NCBI GenBank assembly: GCA_023460315.1 | Contig: JAEWQO010000089.1 | Coordinates: forward strand, 1 to 39,029 | Length of the DNA: 39,029 nt | Direction of reading: 5' to 3' | Origin: Actinomycetes bacterium | GTDB lineage: Bacteria > Actinomycetota > Coriobacteriia > Coriobacteriales > Eggerthellaceae | In this document: piece after piece, positions 1-6,768 of the stretch | How positions within the stretch are numbered: position 1 is the stretch's first letter | How the letters are laid out: each line of letters begins with the position of its first letter | Notes under the pieces: model-generated | What the model saw: the letters and a program-made list of their open reading frames with translations, nothing else | What the model was told of the DNA's origin: nothing | The model's database searches: none | Made by a program: the position numbers and the translations under genes

Positions 1-287
1 CTCGTGCATACCAGGTAGTTTTTGTCTCCGATGAAATTCAGGCCGTGGCCGCTTTCGTAGTCGGCCATGCAGGACTTGACCTCGTAGGCTTCGAATGTGC
101 CAAGCTCGACGCAGGCAGCACCTATGAAGTTGTGATGTGCGTACGGCTGAAAGCCCATGTAGTCTATCCGGCACTCGTTTGTCATGCCTCGATCAAAGGA
201 CACTTCCGCGCCCCATAGCTGGCACCTCGACGACAGCCGTTTTTCGACCAGTTTTGACAACATGGCAGTAGTTTCGCTGCGGCTCAT
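1..287 (-). CDS. Phage PD-(D/E)XK-like nuclease-fold protein, C-terminus cut by window edge
   Basis: A minus-strand frame opens with ATG at 287 and runs off the left edge, giving about 95 visible residues. The start overlaps the stop of the next upstream gene as ATGA, which supports the start. The visible part contains an RIDYMGF segment, then YEVKSCMADYESG and GLNFIGDKNYLV. An acidic residue followed by E-x-K on a short strand recalls the PD-(D/E)XK fold of MmcB-like and VRR-NUC-like phage proteins. Without the C-terminus and a profile search this stays tentative. It could act in DNA repair or recombination, or be a non-catalytic relative. Confidence 0.5.
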   Translation of the reverse strand, partial: MSRSETTAMLSKLVEKRLSSRCQLWGAEVSFDRGMTNECRIDYMGFQPYAHHNFIGAACVELGTFEAYEVKSCMADYESGHGLNFIGDKNYLVCT

Positions 288-481
288 GCTCCCGCCCCCA
301 GCTCAATCACGTAATGCGTTCCCTCGTGGTCGAGCACCACCCAGTCGCGCCCGTCGTGGCTCTCGACGTAGGCGTTGCTCGGCTCCGGCGCGATGCTTGC
401 GCCCACCCCAACGCCGATGCAGAAAGCTATGGCTGCGATGCAGGCGGCTATGAGGACGGTGCCTATGGATTGCTTGCTCAT
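284..481 (-). CDS. Small single-pass membrane protein of phage early operon
   Basis: This 65-residue protein starts at ATG 481, which overlaps the stop of the zinc-ribbon gene upstream as ATGA. An in-frame ATG at 598 exists, but the extra 39 residues would overlap that gene and look like shadow sequence. Residues about 6-30 form one hydrophobic segment rich in Ile, Ala and Gly, followed by a short polar tail of alternating acidic and aromatic residues that probably faces outside. There is no lipobox. Function is unknown; small membrane proteins in early phage regions sometimes act in exclusion or host takeover, but nothing here shows that. Confidence 0.6.
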   Translation of the reverse strand: MSKQSIGTVLIAACIAAIAFCIGVGVGASIAPEPSNAYVESHDGRDWVVLDHEGTHYVIELGAGA

Positions 482-729
482 GAGGCCACCTTCGCTCCGC
501 AGTGCCAGCAGTAGATGTTCCCGTCGAGCAGCGGTGACCCGCACTCCGAGCAGGTGCCGTTGCCGAGGCTCCCCTTTTGTGGCGGCACCCTGTGGCATGT
601 GCGCTCCGGCACCATGGGGATGCCGTCCATGATGATTCGCCGGTCGTTCGGGATCACTCCGCCGAAGAAAAACTTTGACGTGTCGTCATCGCCAGCGAGG
701 TCCTTTTTGATTCCGACGTAGATTGTCAT
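478..729 (-). CDS. Small phage zinc-ribbon protein
   Basis: The protein has 83 residues. The C-terminal third has two CxxC knuckles (CSECGSPLL and CWHCGAK), spaced as in a zinc ribbon, with a further Cys nearer the middle. The N-terminal half contains a short strand-rich segment (MTIYVGIKKDLAG) with no recognised family. Its 3' end overlaps the next gene as ATGA, and its start overlaps the stop of the coiled-coil gene (729 versus 726) in the same way, so it is part of one translationally coupled operon. A nucleic-acid or protein-binding role is likely but unspecified. Confidence 0.65.
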   Translation of the reverse strand: MTIYVGIKKDLAGDDDTSKFFFGGVIPNDRRIIMDGIPMVPERTCHRVPPQKGSLGNGTCSECGSPLLDGNIYCWHCGAKVAS

Positions 730-1100
730 GATTCCTCCTCAAACGCCGCGCTCACAGACCGGCACTGCTGAGCGTCGCACTCTTCCGACCCGCAGCCGGC
801 CATAAGGTTGATCTTGTCGCAACAATAGGCTCGGGCGAGGCGCTTCCATTCGTCGCGCTCTTTGGCGATGCGATTCGCGTTCTTCCAGTGCCCGCAAGCA
901 TTGACCTTCTCTTCAAAATATTGCTCGCGCAACCGTGTGTAGATTTCTTCCAAGCGAGCCAATTCTTCTTTCGTCTCGGCAAGCTCGCTTTCGAGCGCCT
1001 TGACGCGCGCATCGGTCGGGTCGGGCCACGGCCACATGATGGGCTGCATCGGCTTGCGGTCGAAGTCACCGCTCGTAAACATGTCAAATAGTCTGCTCAT
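726..1100 (-). CDS. Phage coiled-coil protein, function unknown
   Basis: This is a 124-residue protein from ATG 1100, the start that overlaps the preceding stop as ATGA. A longer reading from 1277 would run antiparallel to the neighbour's content and is rejected. Residues about 30-65 (VKALESELAETKEELARLEE) form a clear heptad-type coiled coil rich in Glu, Lys and Leu, continuing through a basic helix. The C-terminal 40 residues contain five cysteines (ACGHW, YCCDK, AGCGSEECDAQQC) that could bind a metal. I do not recognise a named family. The coupling suggests co-expression with the other small early proteins. Confidence 0.6.
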   Translation of the reverse strand: MSRLFDMFTSGDFDRKPMQPIMWPWPDPTDARVKALESELAETKEELARLEEIYTRLREQYFEEKVNACGHWKNANRIAKERDEWKRLARAYCCDKINLMAGCGSEECDAQQCRSVSAAFEEES

Positions 1101-1297
1101 GAATCCCTCCGTTCGCCCCAAGAGCAGAAGCCGTCTTGGTCTGGTCTTCCAGACGGCCCCGTGCACTTTCCGAAGAAACGGTTTTCCCCTCCCCACTTCT
1201 TGCAGTCTCGACACCGCACAATGCGCTCGCGGTATTTGATCTCTTCCGATTCGTCGTCTATCGTGATGACGCTGCATACCATTTCAAGCACGCTCAT
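1097..1297 (-). CDS. Small Cys-rich phage protein (zinc-binding type)
   Basis: The protein has 66 residues from ATG 1297, chosen because it overlaps the upstream stop as ATGA. The pattern RCRDCKKW, then GKCTGP and DGFCSWGERR, matches a small Cys4 protein type that is frequent in phages and prophages of Firmicutes and Actinobacteria, where it is normally annotated as hypothetical. The four cysteines probably bind zinc. The N-terminal 25 residues are acidic and strand-like. No biochemical function is known to me. Confidence 0.65.
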   Translation of the reverse strand: MSVLEMVCSVITIDDESEEIKYRERIVRCRDCKKWGGENRFFGKCTGPSGRPDQDGFCSWGERRDS

Positions 1298-1431
1298 TCC
1301 GCAACCTCCCATTCGTCCCAAAACTCCCGCCACACCAGATGCCTGCCGATCACCGCATATCGCGATGACACGAACGCAACCTCTCCCTGCTCTCCTGTGC
1401 GCCTGTTGCGCATGGTCGCTCCCGGCGTCAT
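1294..1431 (-). CDS. Very small phage protein, function unknown
   Basis: A 45-residue reading frame opens at ATG 1431, overlapping the methyltransferase stop (1428) as ATGA and ending in an ATGA overlap with the next gene. The two overlaps are the main reason to believe it. The product is basic at the N-terminus and ends in an acidic aromatic segment (WREFWDEWEVAE). The central part (GEQGEVAFVSSRYAVI) looks like a small beta barrel. No family is recognised. Confidence 0.5.
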   Translation of the reverse strand: MTPGATMRNRRTGEQGEVAFVSSRYAVIGRHLVWREFWDEWEVAE

Positions 1432-2828
1432 GCCGTCTCCTCTATCCTCTCGCCGATCCAGCGCATCACCGGCACCGCCATCGAGTTGCCCATGGCCTTG
1501 TATCTCGGTCCGTCCGGGCACTCCTCGGCAGGCTTGCCGCGCCATGGTATGCGCGTCCAGTCGTCAGGGAACCCTTGCAGCCGCTCGCACTCGACCGGCA
1601 TAAGCCGGCGCACAACCCAGTACAGGCCGTCGTGAAAGACCGCCTGCATGCCGTCAGCGGTGTATACGACTATCGGCGGGTCCTTGTATTGCCGTGCAGC
1701 CTGTGCTGGGCAGAGGTCTTGCCCGATCTCGGCGTTTGCCTGGCCGCTTGCCATGCAGACGCACGGCGCGTTGCTCGTCGGCGACTCCCCGGCCCTGAGC
1801 GTCGGCGACAGTTCTTCGCTCGAGGCGAATCCGCGCGATCCGCTGACGTTGCCCGAAAAGCCGATGCAAGCCGTTGGCACCTGGTTGGTTCCGCTTGACC
1901 CCCCGCGCAGCGTTGGCGCAAGTTCTTTTGCCGAAGCCACGCTTCCGGCCTTTGAGGACTGTCCGGCGCTGAAGCCGATTGCCACGGCGGGCGCATGCGC
2001 ACCCGCGCACAAGGGATGGCAAGGGTCGTCGACCTGCGGCCTGTTGCCGTTTTGGGGGCTGGTGATCTGCGTTGTGTCAAAGGCTATCGTGTGCAGGCCC
2101 ATCAACACCGCCCGGCCGTCCTGCCCAGCCTTCCCTGGCCGTGCGTCAAGCGTGGGGTAAGCGCCATCGGCCCCGTACACCCTCCGTGACTGGGTGTCCC
2201 ACGGGGTCAGGCACCCGCAACAGCCCCCAGCACCGGCCCCAGCGGCTCCGGCAAGCTCTTGCCTCTTGTCTCGGCTCGACGGATGACCCCAGCGCAGGCT
2301 GTCGCCGTCAAAAAGTATCTCTGCGGCACGTTCCGGGTCTCCAAGGCATCCGACAAGAAAGACACGGCGGCGGCGCTGGGCCACTCCGAAGAACTGCGCG
2401 TCGAGAACCCTCCACGCCAAGCCGTACCCGAGGCCATCCATTTCTGCGAGGAGCTGCCCGAAAGCAGCCCCATGCTCGCTCGACAACGCTCCCGGGACGT
2501 TCTCCCAGACAAAGCAAGTCGGCATGATCTCTGAAACTGCTCGAATGTATTCGAACATGAGCCCGCTTGCGCCTTTAAGTCCCTCGCGCTTTCCCGCGAC
2601 GCTGAATGACTGGCAGGGACTCCCTCCGACCACAATGTCAGCTGATCCGGCATATGCTCTCCAATCCACTTTCGTGATGTCTCCCAAGTTCGGCACATGC
2701 GGGAAACGCTCAGCCAGCACCGCGCTTGGGAACTTGTCTATCTCGCAAAAGGCCACCGGCTCCCATCCAAGAGGGGCCCATGCGACCGATGCTGCCTCCA
2801 CGCCTGAGAACAGGCTGATATATCTCAT
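1428..2828 (-). CDS. Phage DNA (cytosine-5-)-methyltransferase
   Basis: The 466-residue protein should transfer a methyl group from S-adenosylmethionine to cytosine C5. Motif I is FSGVEAAS (residues 7-14), motif IV is GGSPCQSF with catalytic Cys72, motif VI is ENVP (109-112), motif VIII is QRRRRVF (151-157), and motifs IX and X are near 407-453 (LQGFPDDW, MGNSMAVPV). Between motifs VIII and IX is a long target-recognition region, about residues 205-390, that contains imperfect repeated units. The start at 2828 puts motif I close to the N-terminus, as in the family, and gives an ATGA overlap with the upstream stop. No partner restriction enzyme is visible, so this is probably an orphan phage enzyme protecting phage DNA from host restriction. 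Confidence 0.93.
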   Translation of the reverse strand: MRYISLFSGVEAASVAWAPLGWEPVAFCEIDKFPSAVLAERFPHVPNLGDITKVDWRAYAGSADIVVGGSPCQSFSVAGKREGLKGASGLMFEYIRAVSEIMPTCFVWENVPGALSSEHGAAFGQLLAEMDGLGYGLAWRVLDAQFFGVAQRRRRVFLVGCLGDPERAAEILFDGDSLRWGHPSSRDKRQELAGAAGAGAGGCCGCLTPWDTQSRRVYGADGAYPTLDARPGKAGQDGRAVLMGLHTIAFDTTQITSPQNGNRPQVDDPCHPLCAGAHAPAVAIGFSAGQSSKAGSVASAKELAPTLRGGSSGTNQVPTACIGFSGNVSGSRGFASSEELSPTLRAGESPTSNAPCVCMASGQANAEIGQDLCPAQAARQYKDPPIVVYTADGMQAVFHDGLYWVVRRLMPVECERLQGFPDDWTRIPWRGKPAEECPDGPRYKAMGNSMAVPVMRWIGERIEETA

Positions 2829-3097
2829 ATCGCCAGTTCCTCTCTCAGCCGCTCGGCCATGGCCTCGGCGCGCGCCCTCGACTCGTCCCGGAGCTTGGAC
2901 GCCAGGGAGTCGGCTGCCTCCGAGACACGCTCCCTCGAACGCTTGGCATATTGCTGGGCGTAGAGGCGGTTGGCCTCCTTGCACGCGTCGCACCTGCACC
3001 CAGAGACGTATCGGGAGTGGCTAGGCTTGCCGCATGTCTCCATGCCGAGGGTCGTGCGCCTCAGCTCGGCGCGGCGTATCTCTTGCAGGGGGCTCAT
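2825..3097 (-). CDS. Small phage protein with Cys-x-Cys-x2-Cys motif
   Basis: The product has 90 residues. The N-terminal half contains TCGKPSHSRYVSGCRCDACKEANRL, quoted here by its key elements: a Cys, His-Ser-Arg-Tyr, then a CRCDAC cluster followed by a helix. This motif recurs in small actinophage and prophage proteins of unknown role and probably binds zinc. The C-terminal half is a long, highly charged helix. Coupling is by ATGA at both ends, between the two methyltransferase genes. A DNA-binding helper role is possible but not shown. Confidence 0.55.
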   Translation of the reverse strand: MSPLQEIRRAELRRTTLGMETCGKPSHSRYVSGCRCDACKEANRLYAQQYAKRSRERVSEAADSLASKLRDESRARAEAMAERLREELAI

Positions 3098-3852
3098 AAC
3101 GCCTCCTCAAGCATCAGCTCCGACTGGATGTTCTTCGACACCTGTTGCTCGAACGCCCGGCAGAACTCCTTCTTGATCTCGAATCCATATGCCTTGCGCC
3201 CCATCTTCTCGGCAGCGAGAAGAGTCACTCCGCTGCCAGCCACCGGGTCGATCACCACGTCGCCCGGATCCGTGAAAAGGCGGATCAGGTTCTCGATCAC
3301 GCCTATGGGCTTCTGCGTGGGGTGGACCTTCGGGGTCGTCGCGTCCTTCGGCCAGTCCATGCAGTTCATGACCATGCGCCCGCGGTTTCTGAACTTCGGC
3401 AGCTTGTCCCGATAGAGCACGAGGGCGTACTCGCAGTTGCCGACGACCCGCATGTTAGCCTTGAGGACCTGAGGGGAGGATTTCTTGCGGAATACCAGGT
3501 TGATGTAGTGCGCGTATCCGAACTCCGGAGCTTTCGCGATCAGCTCAAACTGCTGCTCGAACGAACAGAACACGACCATACAGCCAGCGTCGTTCTTGGC
3601 TTTCGGCTCCTTCTTGAGCATCCTGCCGGTGAAGTGTAGGAACTCGCTGATGCGGAAGTCGCTGTCGGTGTCGAAGAACTGCTTTCCCGCGAGCTCCGAA
3701 GCGCCGTTGGCGTTGTCGCCGTCTACGTACCATTTTGGATTTGAGCCATAGGCGTCAGCCCCGACGTTGTACGGGATGTCGGCGATTATAAGCTGGGCTT
3801 TCGGGACGTTGTAGACCTTGTGGTTTTGAAAGTGGTCGTTGATCATCTTCAT
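3094..3852 (-). CDS. Phage DNA methyltransferase, N6-adenine or N4-cytosine, beta class
   Basis: This is a 252-residue amino-methyltransferase. The catalytic motif IV is DIPY (residues 25-28), a variant of DPPY. HPTQKP lies at 177-182, and the AdoMet-binding motif I, DPVAGSG, is at 202-208. Motif IV preceding motif I is the beta-class order of N6-adenine and N4-cytosine methyltransferases. The central part (about 40-150) holds target recognition. The end overlaps the next gene as ATGA. With the C5 enzyme it probably modifies phage DNA against restriction. Adenine versus cytosine specificity cannot be told from the sequence alone. Confidence 0.9.
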   Translation of the reverse strand: MKMINDHFQNHKVYNVPKAQLIIADIPYNVGADAYGSNPKWYVDGDNANGASELAGKQFFDTDSDFRISEFLHFTGRMLKKEPKAKNDAGCMVVFCSFEQQFELIAKAPEFGYAHYINLVFRKKSSPQVLKANMRVVGNCEYALVLYRDKLPKFRNRGRMVMNCMDWPKDATTPKVHPTQKPIGVIENLIRLFTDPGDVVIDPVAGSGVTLLAAEKMGRKAYGFEIKKEFCRAFEQQVSKNIQSELMLEEAL

Positions 3853-4142
3853 GCGACCACCTCAAGCACCGGTATTCCGCACATGGTCTCCGCGAAGTCA
3901 CGCTCCATGCATGCCCCTTTTGATCCACGCCATCCAGGAAGCATGACTATTGCGTCGGCCCTGAAGCCGATGTGGTTGATGCAGATGCGCATGGCCACGT
4001 CGTGCTCCGCGTCCCTCGGCACGATGTCGTGCGGGATCGTGACGTTTCCCAAGCACGAGAGGCGCACGCGCGCCGCCTCGAAAGCGGGCCTGTTGAGGTC
4101 GGCGTGTCCAGTGACGGGACCTGATATCCAGATGTCAGCCAT
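3849..4142 (-). CDS. DUF4406-type nucleoside deoxyribosyltransferase-like protein
   Basis: The protein has 97 residues. It starts with MADIWISGPVTGHAD and continues with TIPHDIVPRDAEHDVAMR, ADAIVMLPGWRGSKGAC and MERDFAETMCGIPVLEV. This is the pattern of DUF4406, a family related by fold to nucleoside 2-deoxyribosyltransferases: a GP near the first strand, a D-x-hydrophobic-x-LPGW-S-x-GA-E segment, and a final strand with IPV. It is common in phages, where its substrate is unknown. It lies directly downstream of a methyltransferase partner and overlaps it as ATGA. A role in nucleotide or base metabolism is an inference from the fold. Confidence 0.75.
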   Translation of the reverse strand: MADIWISGPVTGHADLNRPAFEAARVRLSCLGNVTIPHDIVPRDAEHDVAMRICINHIGFRADAIVMLPGWRGSKGACMERDFAETMCGIPVLEVVA

Positions 4143-4227
4143 GCCGTCCCAACCTCACTACCAAGGCCGCGAGCAGCATCGCGAGGATGATGCAGCCGAA
4201 GCTGAACATGTGGTCGTCGTCTTTCAT
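4135..4227 (-). CDS. Tiny membrane protein (30 residues) in phage early operon
   Basis: A short frame opens at ATG 4227, which overlaps the stop of the 142-residue gene upstream (4224) as ATGA, and ends with TGA at 4135-4137 inside the DUF4406 gene (8-base overlap). The same coupling geometry as neighbouring genes is the main support. The product has a charged start (MKDDDH), one hydrophobic segment (about FSFGCIILAMLLAALVV) and a basic end (RLGRHG), as in a single-pass membrane peptide. Function unknown; comparison with related prophages would decide. Confidence 0.5.
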   Translation of the reverse strand: MKDDDHMFSFGCIILAMLLAALVVRLGRHG

Positions 4228-4652
4228 CGGTATTCGTCTTTCTTCTCGACAAAGCTGACATCGATCTTGGAAAGGCCGGTGTACTTGATCGAACTGACGA
4301 CGCTATCGACGAAGGATGCAACTATGTTCCCCATGGTCGACTTCTTCTGCAGTTCATTCTCAACCGCCTCGTGTATCTTCGGACGCATCTTCTCTATGGT
4401 TTCCTGCATGATTCCATGGACCTCTTCTCGCACCATCTTATCGGCGATATGCTGGAGATATGTTTGTTTATCGTATGACGACGTTGAGGGCCTTCCGCTG
4501 CTGTCGACCTTCATGTCGAGGACGGACTTGACGATCTGGCTCGACATCTTCTCGCTATCGAACATTTCGACTATGGCCGCCGCCGTGGTTTGCTGAATCG
4601 CGTCCTGGATCATGCGCTCGTCAATGTCGAGTCCTATGAGGTTCTGTTTCAT
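4224..4652 (-). CDS. Phage protein of unknown function, mostly helical
   Basis: The 142-residue protein has a good ribosome binding site (AGGAG about ten bases before ATG 4652). The sequence is mostly amphipathic helix, for example ERMIQDAIQQTTAAAIVEMF, followed by a Ser-rich linker and another long helical stretch, and a C-terminal short strand-like tail (KIDVSFVEKKDEYR). No catalytic motif or metal site is visible and I do not recognise the family. It ends in an ATGA overlap with the tiny membrane protein gene. Confidence 0.6.
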   Translation of the reverse strand: MKQNLIGLDIDERMIQDAIQQTTAAAIVEMFDSEKMSSQIVKSVLDMKVDSSGRPSTSSYDKQTYLQHIADKMVREEVHGIMQETIEKMRPKIHEAVENELQKKSTMGNIVASFVDSVVSSIKYTGLSKIDVSFVEKKDEYR

Positions 4653-4661
4653 CTGTTTCTC

Positions 4662-4886
4662 CTATTCGCAGTATTCTTCGCAGTCGTACTCCACCGGGTG
4701 GCAATTCGCTCTCACGAACTCGCCCCAGTGCGTGCAGTAGGCCAGGTCTCCACGCATGAGGTCTGCATCGGGCAGCTGGCAATGTCCGCATGTCCCACAT
4801 GTCTCCGTGCGCAGTTGCTTGGCGCGTTCGGTCTCGCGGTCGATGGCCCAGACCTCGTAGGCCCCGGCTCCACCGAACCTGTCCAT
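4662..4886 (-). CDS. Small Cys-rich phage protein
   Basis: The protein has 74 residues from ATG 4886, which shares its A with the stop of the gene upstream (TGATG). Key features are TCGTCGHCQLPDADL, a later LAYCTHWGEFV and a C-terminal CHPVEYDCEEYCE, in all seven or more cysteines, so zinc binding is likely. Longer readings upstream overlap the preceding gene and are rejected. The type resembles other small Cys-cluster proteins of this operon but no named family is recognised. Confidence 0.55.
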   Translation of the reverse strand: MDRFGGAGAYEVWAIDRETERAKQLRTETCGTCGHCQLPDADLMRGDLAYCTHWGEFVRANCHPVEYDCEEYCE

Positions 4887-5068
4887 CAGCCCATCGCCTC
4901 GAACCCGTGGGGGCAGCTTCTCCATCTCATGTCCTCGGGGCGGTCGGTCTCCTTGCACCAGATGTGCTCCGGCTCTTTCTTCCCTGATTCCCGATAGGCC
5001 GCCTTGATGTCCGACATGTGCTCCCAGTCGTTCTTCCGGCATTTCTCGCAGAGCGACACGCTAACCAT
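4886..5068 (-). CDS. Small phage zinc-binding protein
   Basis: A 60-residue product with an N-terminal CEKCRKNDWEH knuckle and two further cysteines (HIWCKE and WRSCPHGF). It has a good ribosome binding site (GGAGG seven bases before ATG 5068) and overlaps the HNH-like gene by 8 bases. The stop overlaps the next start by one base. Function unknown; it adds to a run of small Cys-rich proteins. Confidence 0.55.
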   Translation of the reverse strand: MVSVSLCEKCRKNDWEHMSDIKAAYRESGKKEPEHIWCKETDRPEDMRWRSCPHGFEAMG

Positions 5069-5441
5069 CGAGGGGCCTCCATCCGTCTAGTTCGATGGCC
5101 GTCTGGTATTTTGTCGGCTCGTCGGTCAGCAGGTACTCGTAGTGCCCGGTGCTTGGATATCGGCCCTCGGCCCACCGGAAGTGCAGCATGTCGTGATGGG
5201 CCAGTCCGTGGCAGAGGTAGTTGCCGTCTGCGTCTTGCAGGTTGTTGCCGAAGCCGCAGAGCGTGATGGTCGGCTTCTTGACCTCGCGCCCGCGTTTGTC
5301 GAACAGCTTTCCGGCTGATCTCTTCACGGGATGGTGCTGCTCCAAGGGGCGCGTCCTCCCGCAGACGGGGCAGTGATCGATCTTCAAGGTGTAGCCCTGC
5401 ATCAGGGGCTGCCATAGGGGAGGCAAAGTAGTCTTAGCCAT
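5061..5441 (-). CDS. HNH-like phage protein (zinc-bound, recombination-protein-like)
   Basis: This 126-residue protein starts at ATG 5441, chosen for the GGAGG box six bases upstream and the 8-base overlap with the DnaC-like gene. CPVCGRTRPLEQHHPVKRSAG, given here by its features, has a Cys-x2-Cys knuckle followed by a His-His pair; a second part has LCGFGNN, then LCHGLAHHDMLHF. The layout of two Cys, His-His and a later C-H-x-H-H cluster resembles treble-clef HNH nucleases and NinG-like recombination proteins. Catalytic activity is uncertain because the final His/Asn spacing is not standard. Confidence 0.6.
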   Translation of the reverse strand: MAKTTLPPLWQPLMQGYTLKIDHCPVCGRTRPLEQHHPVKRSAGKLFDKRGREVKKPTITLCGFGNNLQDADGNYLCHGLAHHDMLHFRWAEGRYPSTGHYEYLLTDEPTKYQTAIELDGWRPLDG

Positions 5442-6135
5442 TGAGCCTCCGATCCTCGCACTCAAGGTGGATGCGCTGAGTCATCTCGCAGAGCCGTGAC
5501 GCGATGGACTTTCCCACGTCTCCTTCGGTGAGCTTTCGCGCGATCTCTCCCCGCGTGTAGTTCGACGTGACGATGACCGGCTTCATGGCGTTGTACCTGT
5601 CGTTGATGACGGAGAAGAGCCGTTCGCAGGCATAGGCCGTTGGGGACTCCTTTCCGAGGTCGTCAAGCACGAGCAGCTGGCACTTGGCCATCTTGGCCGT
5701 CGCGTCCCTGTCCTCTGTCTCCCTGCTCCTCATGGAATCGATGAAGTCAGGCACGATCACGACCTTGACTGACATGTTGCGCAGGACGCATTCCCGTGCA
5801 ACTGCCATCGCAAGGTGCGACTTTCCGGCTCCCTGCTGGCCGTCGATGTAGTACCCGCGCCCGGAGGAGATGCTGTCAGCCATCGAGGGCGTTGCCTCGT
5901 GCTTTGCATCCAGGTAACGTTCTGGGATTCCCGCCTTGCGCAGCTTGCGGCCTACCTCTGCGAGCCTTGACTTCTCGGCATGTGCGTCATCCTCTGCCAT
6001 CCTCGCCATTCGGGCTTCCTCGGCCTTCTCGCAGTGGCAGAACTCGTAGCCGAGCGGGACTTTCCTCCCGCCCATTTCCACGAGCAGTGGAGCGAGCCTG
6101 GCACCGCAGAACTCGCACTCAATCGTATTGGTCAT
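5434..6135 (-). CDS. DnaC/IstB-like AAA+ helicase loader
   Basis: The 233-residue ATPase probably loads the host replicative helicase on the phage origin. An N-terminal zinc site is formed by C7, C10, C33 and C35. A charged helical linker follows. The AAA+ core has Walker A GQQGAGKS at 99-106, Walker B LLVLDDLG at about 154-161, and a sensor segment VIVTSNY near 187-193. The C-terminal RLCEMTQRIHLE fits the arginine-finger region of DnaC-type loaders. It overlaps the replication initiator upstream by 17 bases, which is the usual initiator-loader pairing in phages. No helicase gene is seen here. Confidence 0.88.
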   Translation of the reverse strand: MTNTIECEFCGARLAPLLVEMGGRKVPLGYEFCHCEKAEEARMARMAEDDAHAEKSRLAEVGRKLRKAGIPERYLDAKHEATPSMADSISSGRGYYIDGQQGAGKSHLAMAVARECVLRNMSVKVVIVPDFIDSMRSRETEDRDATAKMAKCQLLVLDDLGKESPTAYACERLFSVINDRYNAMKPVIVTSNYTRGEIARKLTEGDVGKSIASRLCEMTQRIHLECEDRRLNG

Positions 6136-6760
6136 ATTTGCTCTTTTCTTGCGCTGAACTGCGCGATTGGTTCATGTATTCCTCGAAGTGGTCCGGCCCG
6201 AAGAGCGTGCTCGGGGTGAGGTGGCGGGCGAACTGCGTACCCGTCCACTCGGCCTGCTTGCACTGGATCATGGACTTGACCTCGTCAACGGTGTACTTGC
6301 CGTCCATTCGCGCGAGGCACCGGGCAGACTTGCCGGGGAGCGTGTTGTAGCTTGTCCCCCTGACTTCGTTCAGGGCCTTGAGGCAAAGCATGCCGTAGGG
6401 GGACTCAAAGGGGTCCTCAACCTCAGGCCTCATTACCTCAACCTCTACGCGCGAGGGGCAAATCTCACCTTGCTTTTCGTTTTGATCATCGTTTGCTTCG
6501 CTTTTGCTTGCGTTTTGCTTGCCGTTTGCTTGCGCATCATCTGGCAAGCAACTGCCGCCTTTGCTTCCGGCCTTCGCGCGCGTTCGGCCAAGCTTCACGC
6601 GCTTCTTGAACGCCGTGAACGTTGGGAGCCATGCCGGGTGGCCCTGGGGCACTACTCCCTCCATCCCGTATTGCACGATGGCGAGCATGAAGGGTGCCTG
6701 TTGGCTCTTGGGCAGCTGCATGCACGCCTCGTAGTAGTCGCTGTGTATCACCATTCCCAT
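6119..6760 (-). CDS. Phage replication initiator-like protein
   Basis: The protein has 213 residues. The start at 6760 is supported by an AGGTGATC element just upstream and by the fit of MGMVIHSDYYEACMQLP to an N-terminal helical domain found in phage replication proteins. The middle is a polar, Lys/Asn/Gln-rich linker. The C-terminal domain (ALNEVRGTSYNTLPGKSA... to FGPDHFEEYMNQ) matches the conserved phage C-terminal domain seen in replication organiser proteins, with its W-x-G-x-x-F-x-x-x-L-x-P-x-T-L-F pattern. It sits directly upstream of the DnaC-like loader. The phage origin may lie in the low-GC linker-coding stretch at about 6470-6560, which is only a suggestion. Confidence 0.75.
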   Translation of the reverse strand: MGMVIHSDYYEACMQLPKSQQAPFMLAIVQYGMEGVVPQGHPAWLPTFTAFKKRVKLGRTRAKAGSKGGSCLPDDAQANGKQNASKSEANDDQNEKQGEICPSRVEVEVMRPEVEDPFESPYGMLCLKALNEVRGTSYNTLPGKSARCLARMDGKYTVDEVKSMIQCKQAEWTGTQFARHLTPSTLFGPDHFEEYMNQSRSSAQEKSKYDQYD

Positions 6761-6768
6761 ACGATCAC

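Noticed and set aside
1136..1898. Plus-strand frames over the methyltransferase and small early genes
   Set aside because: Shadow composition; the minus strand carries recognisable motifs and coupled starts throughout.
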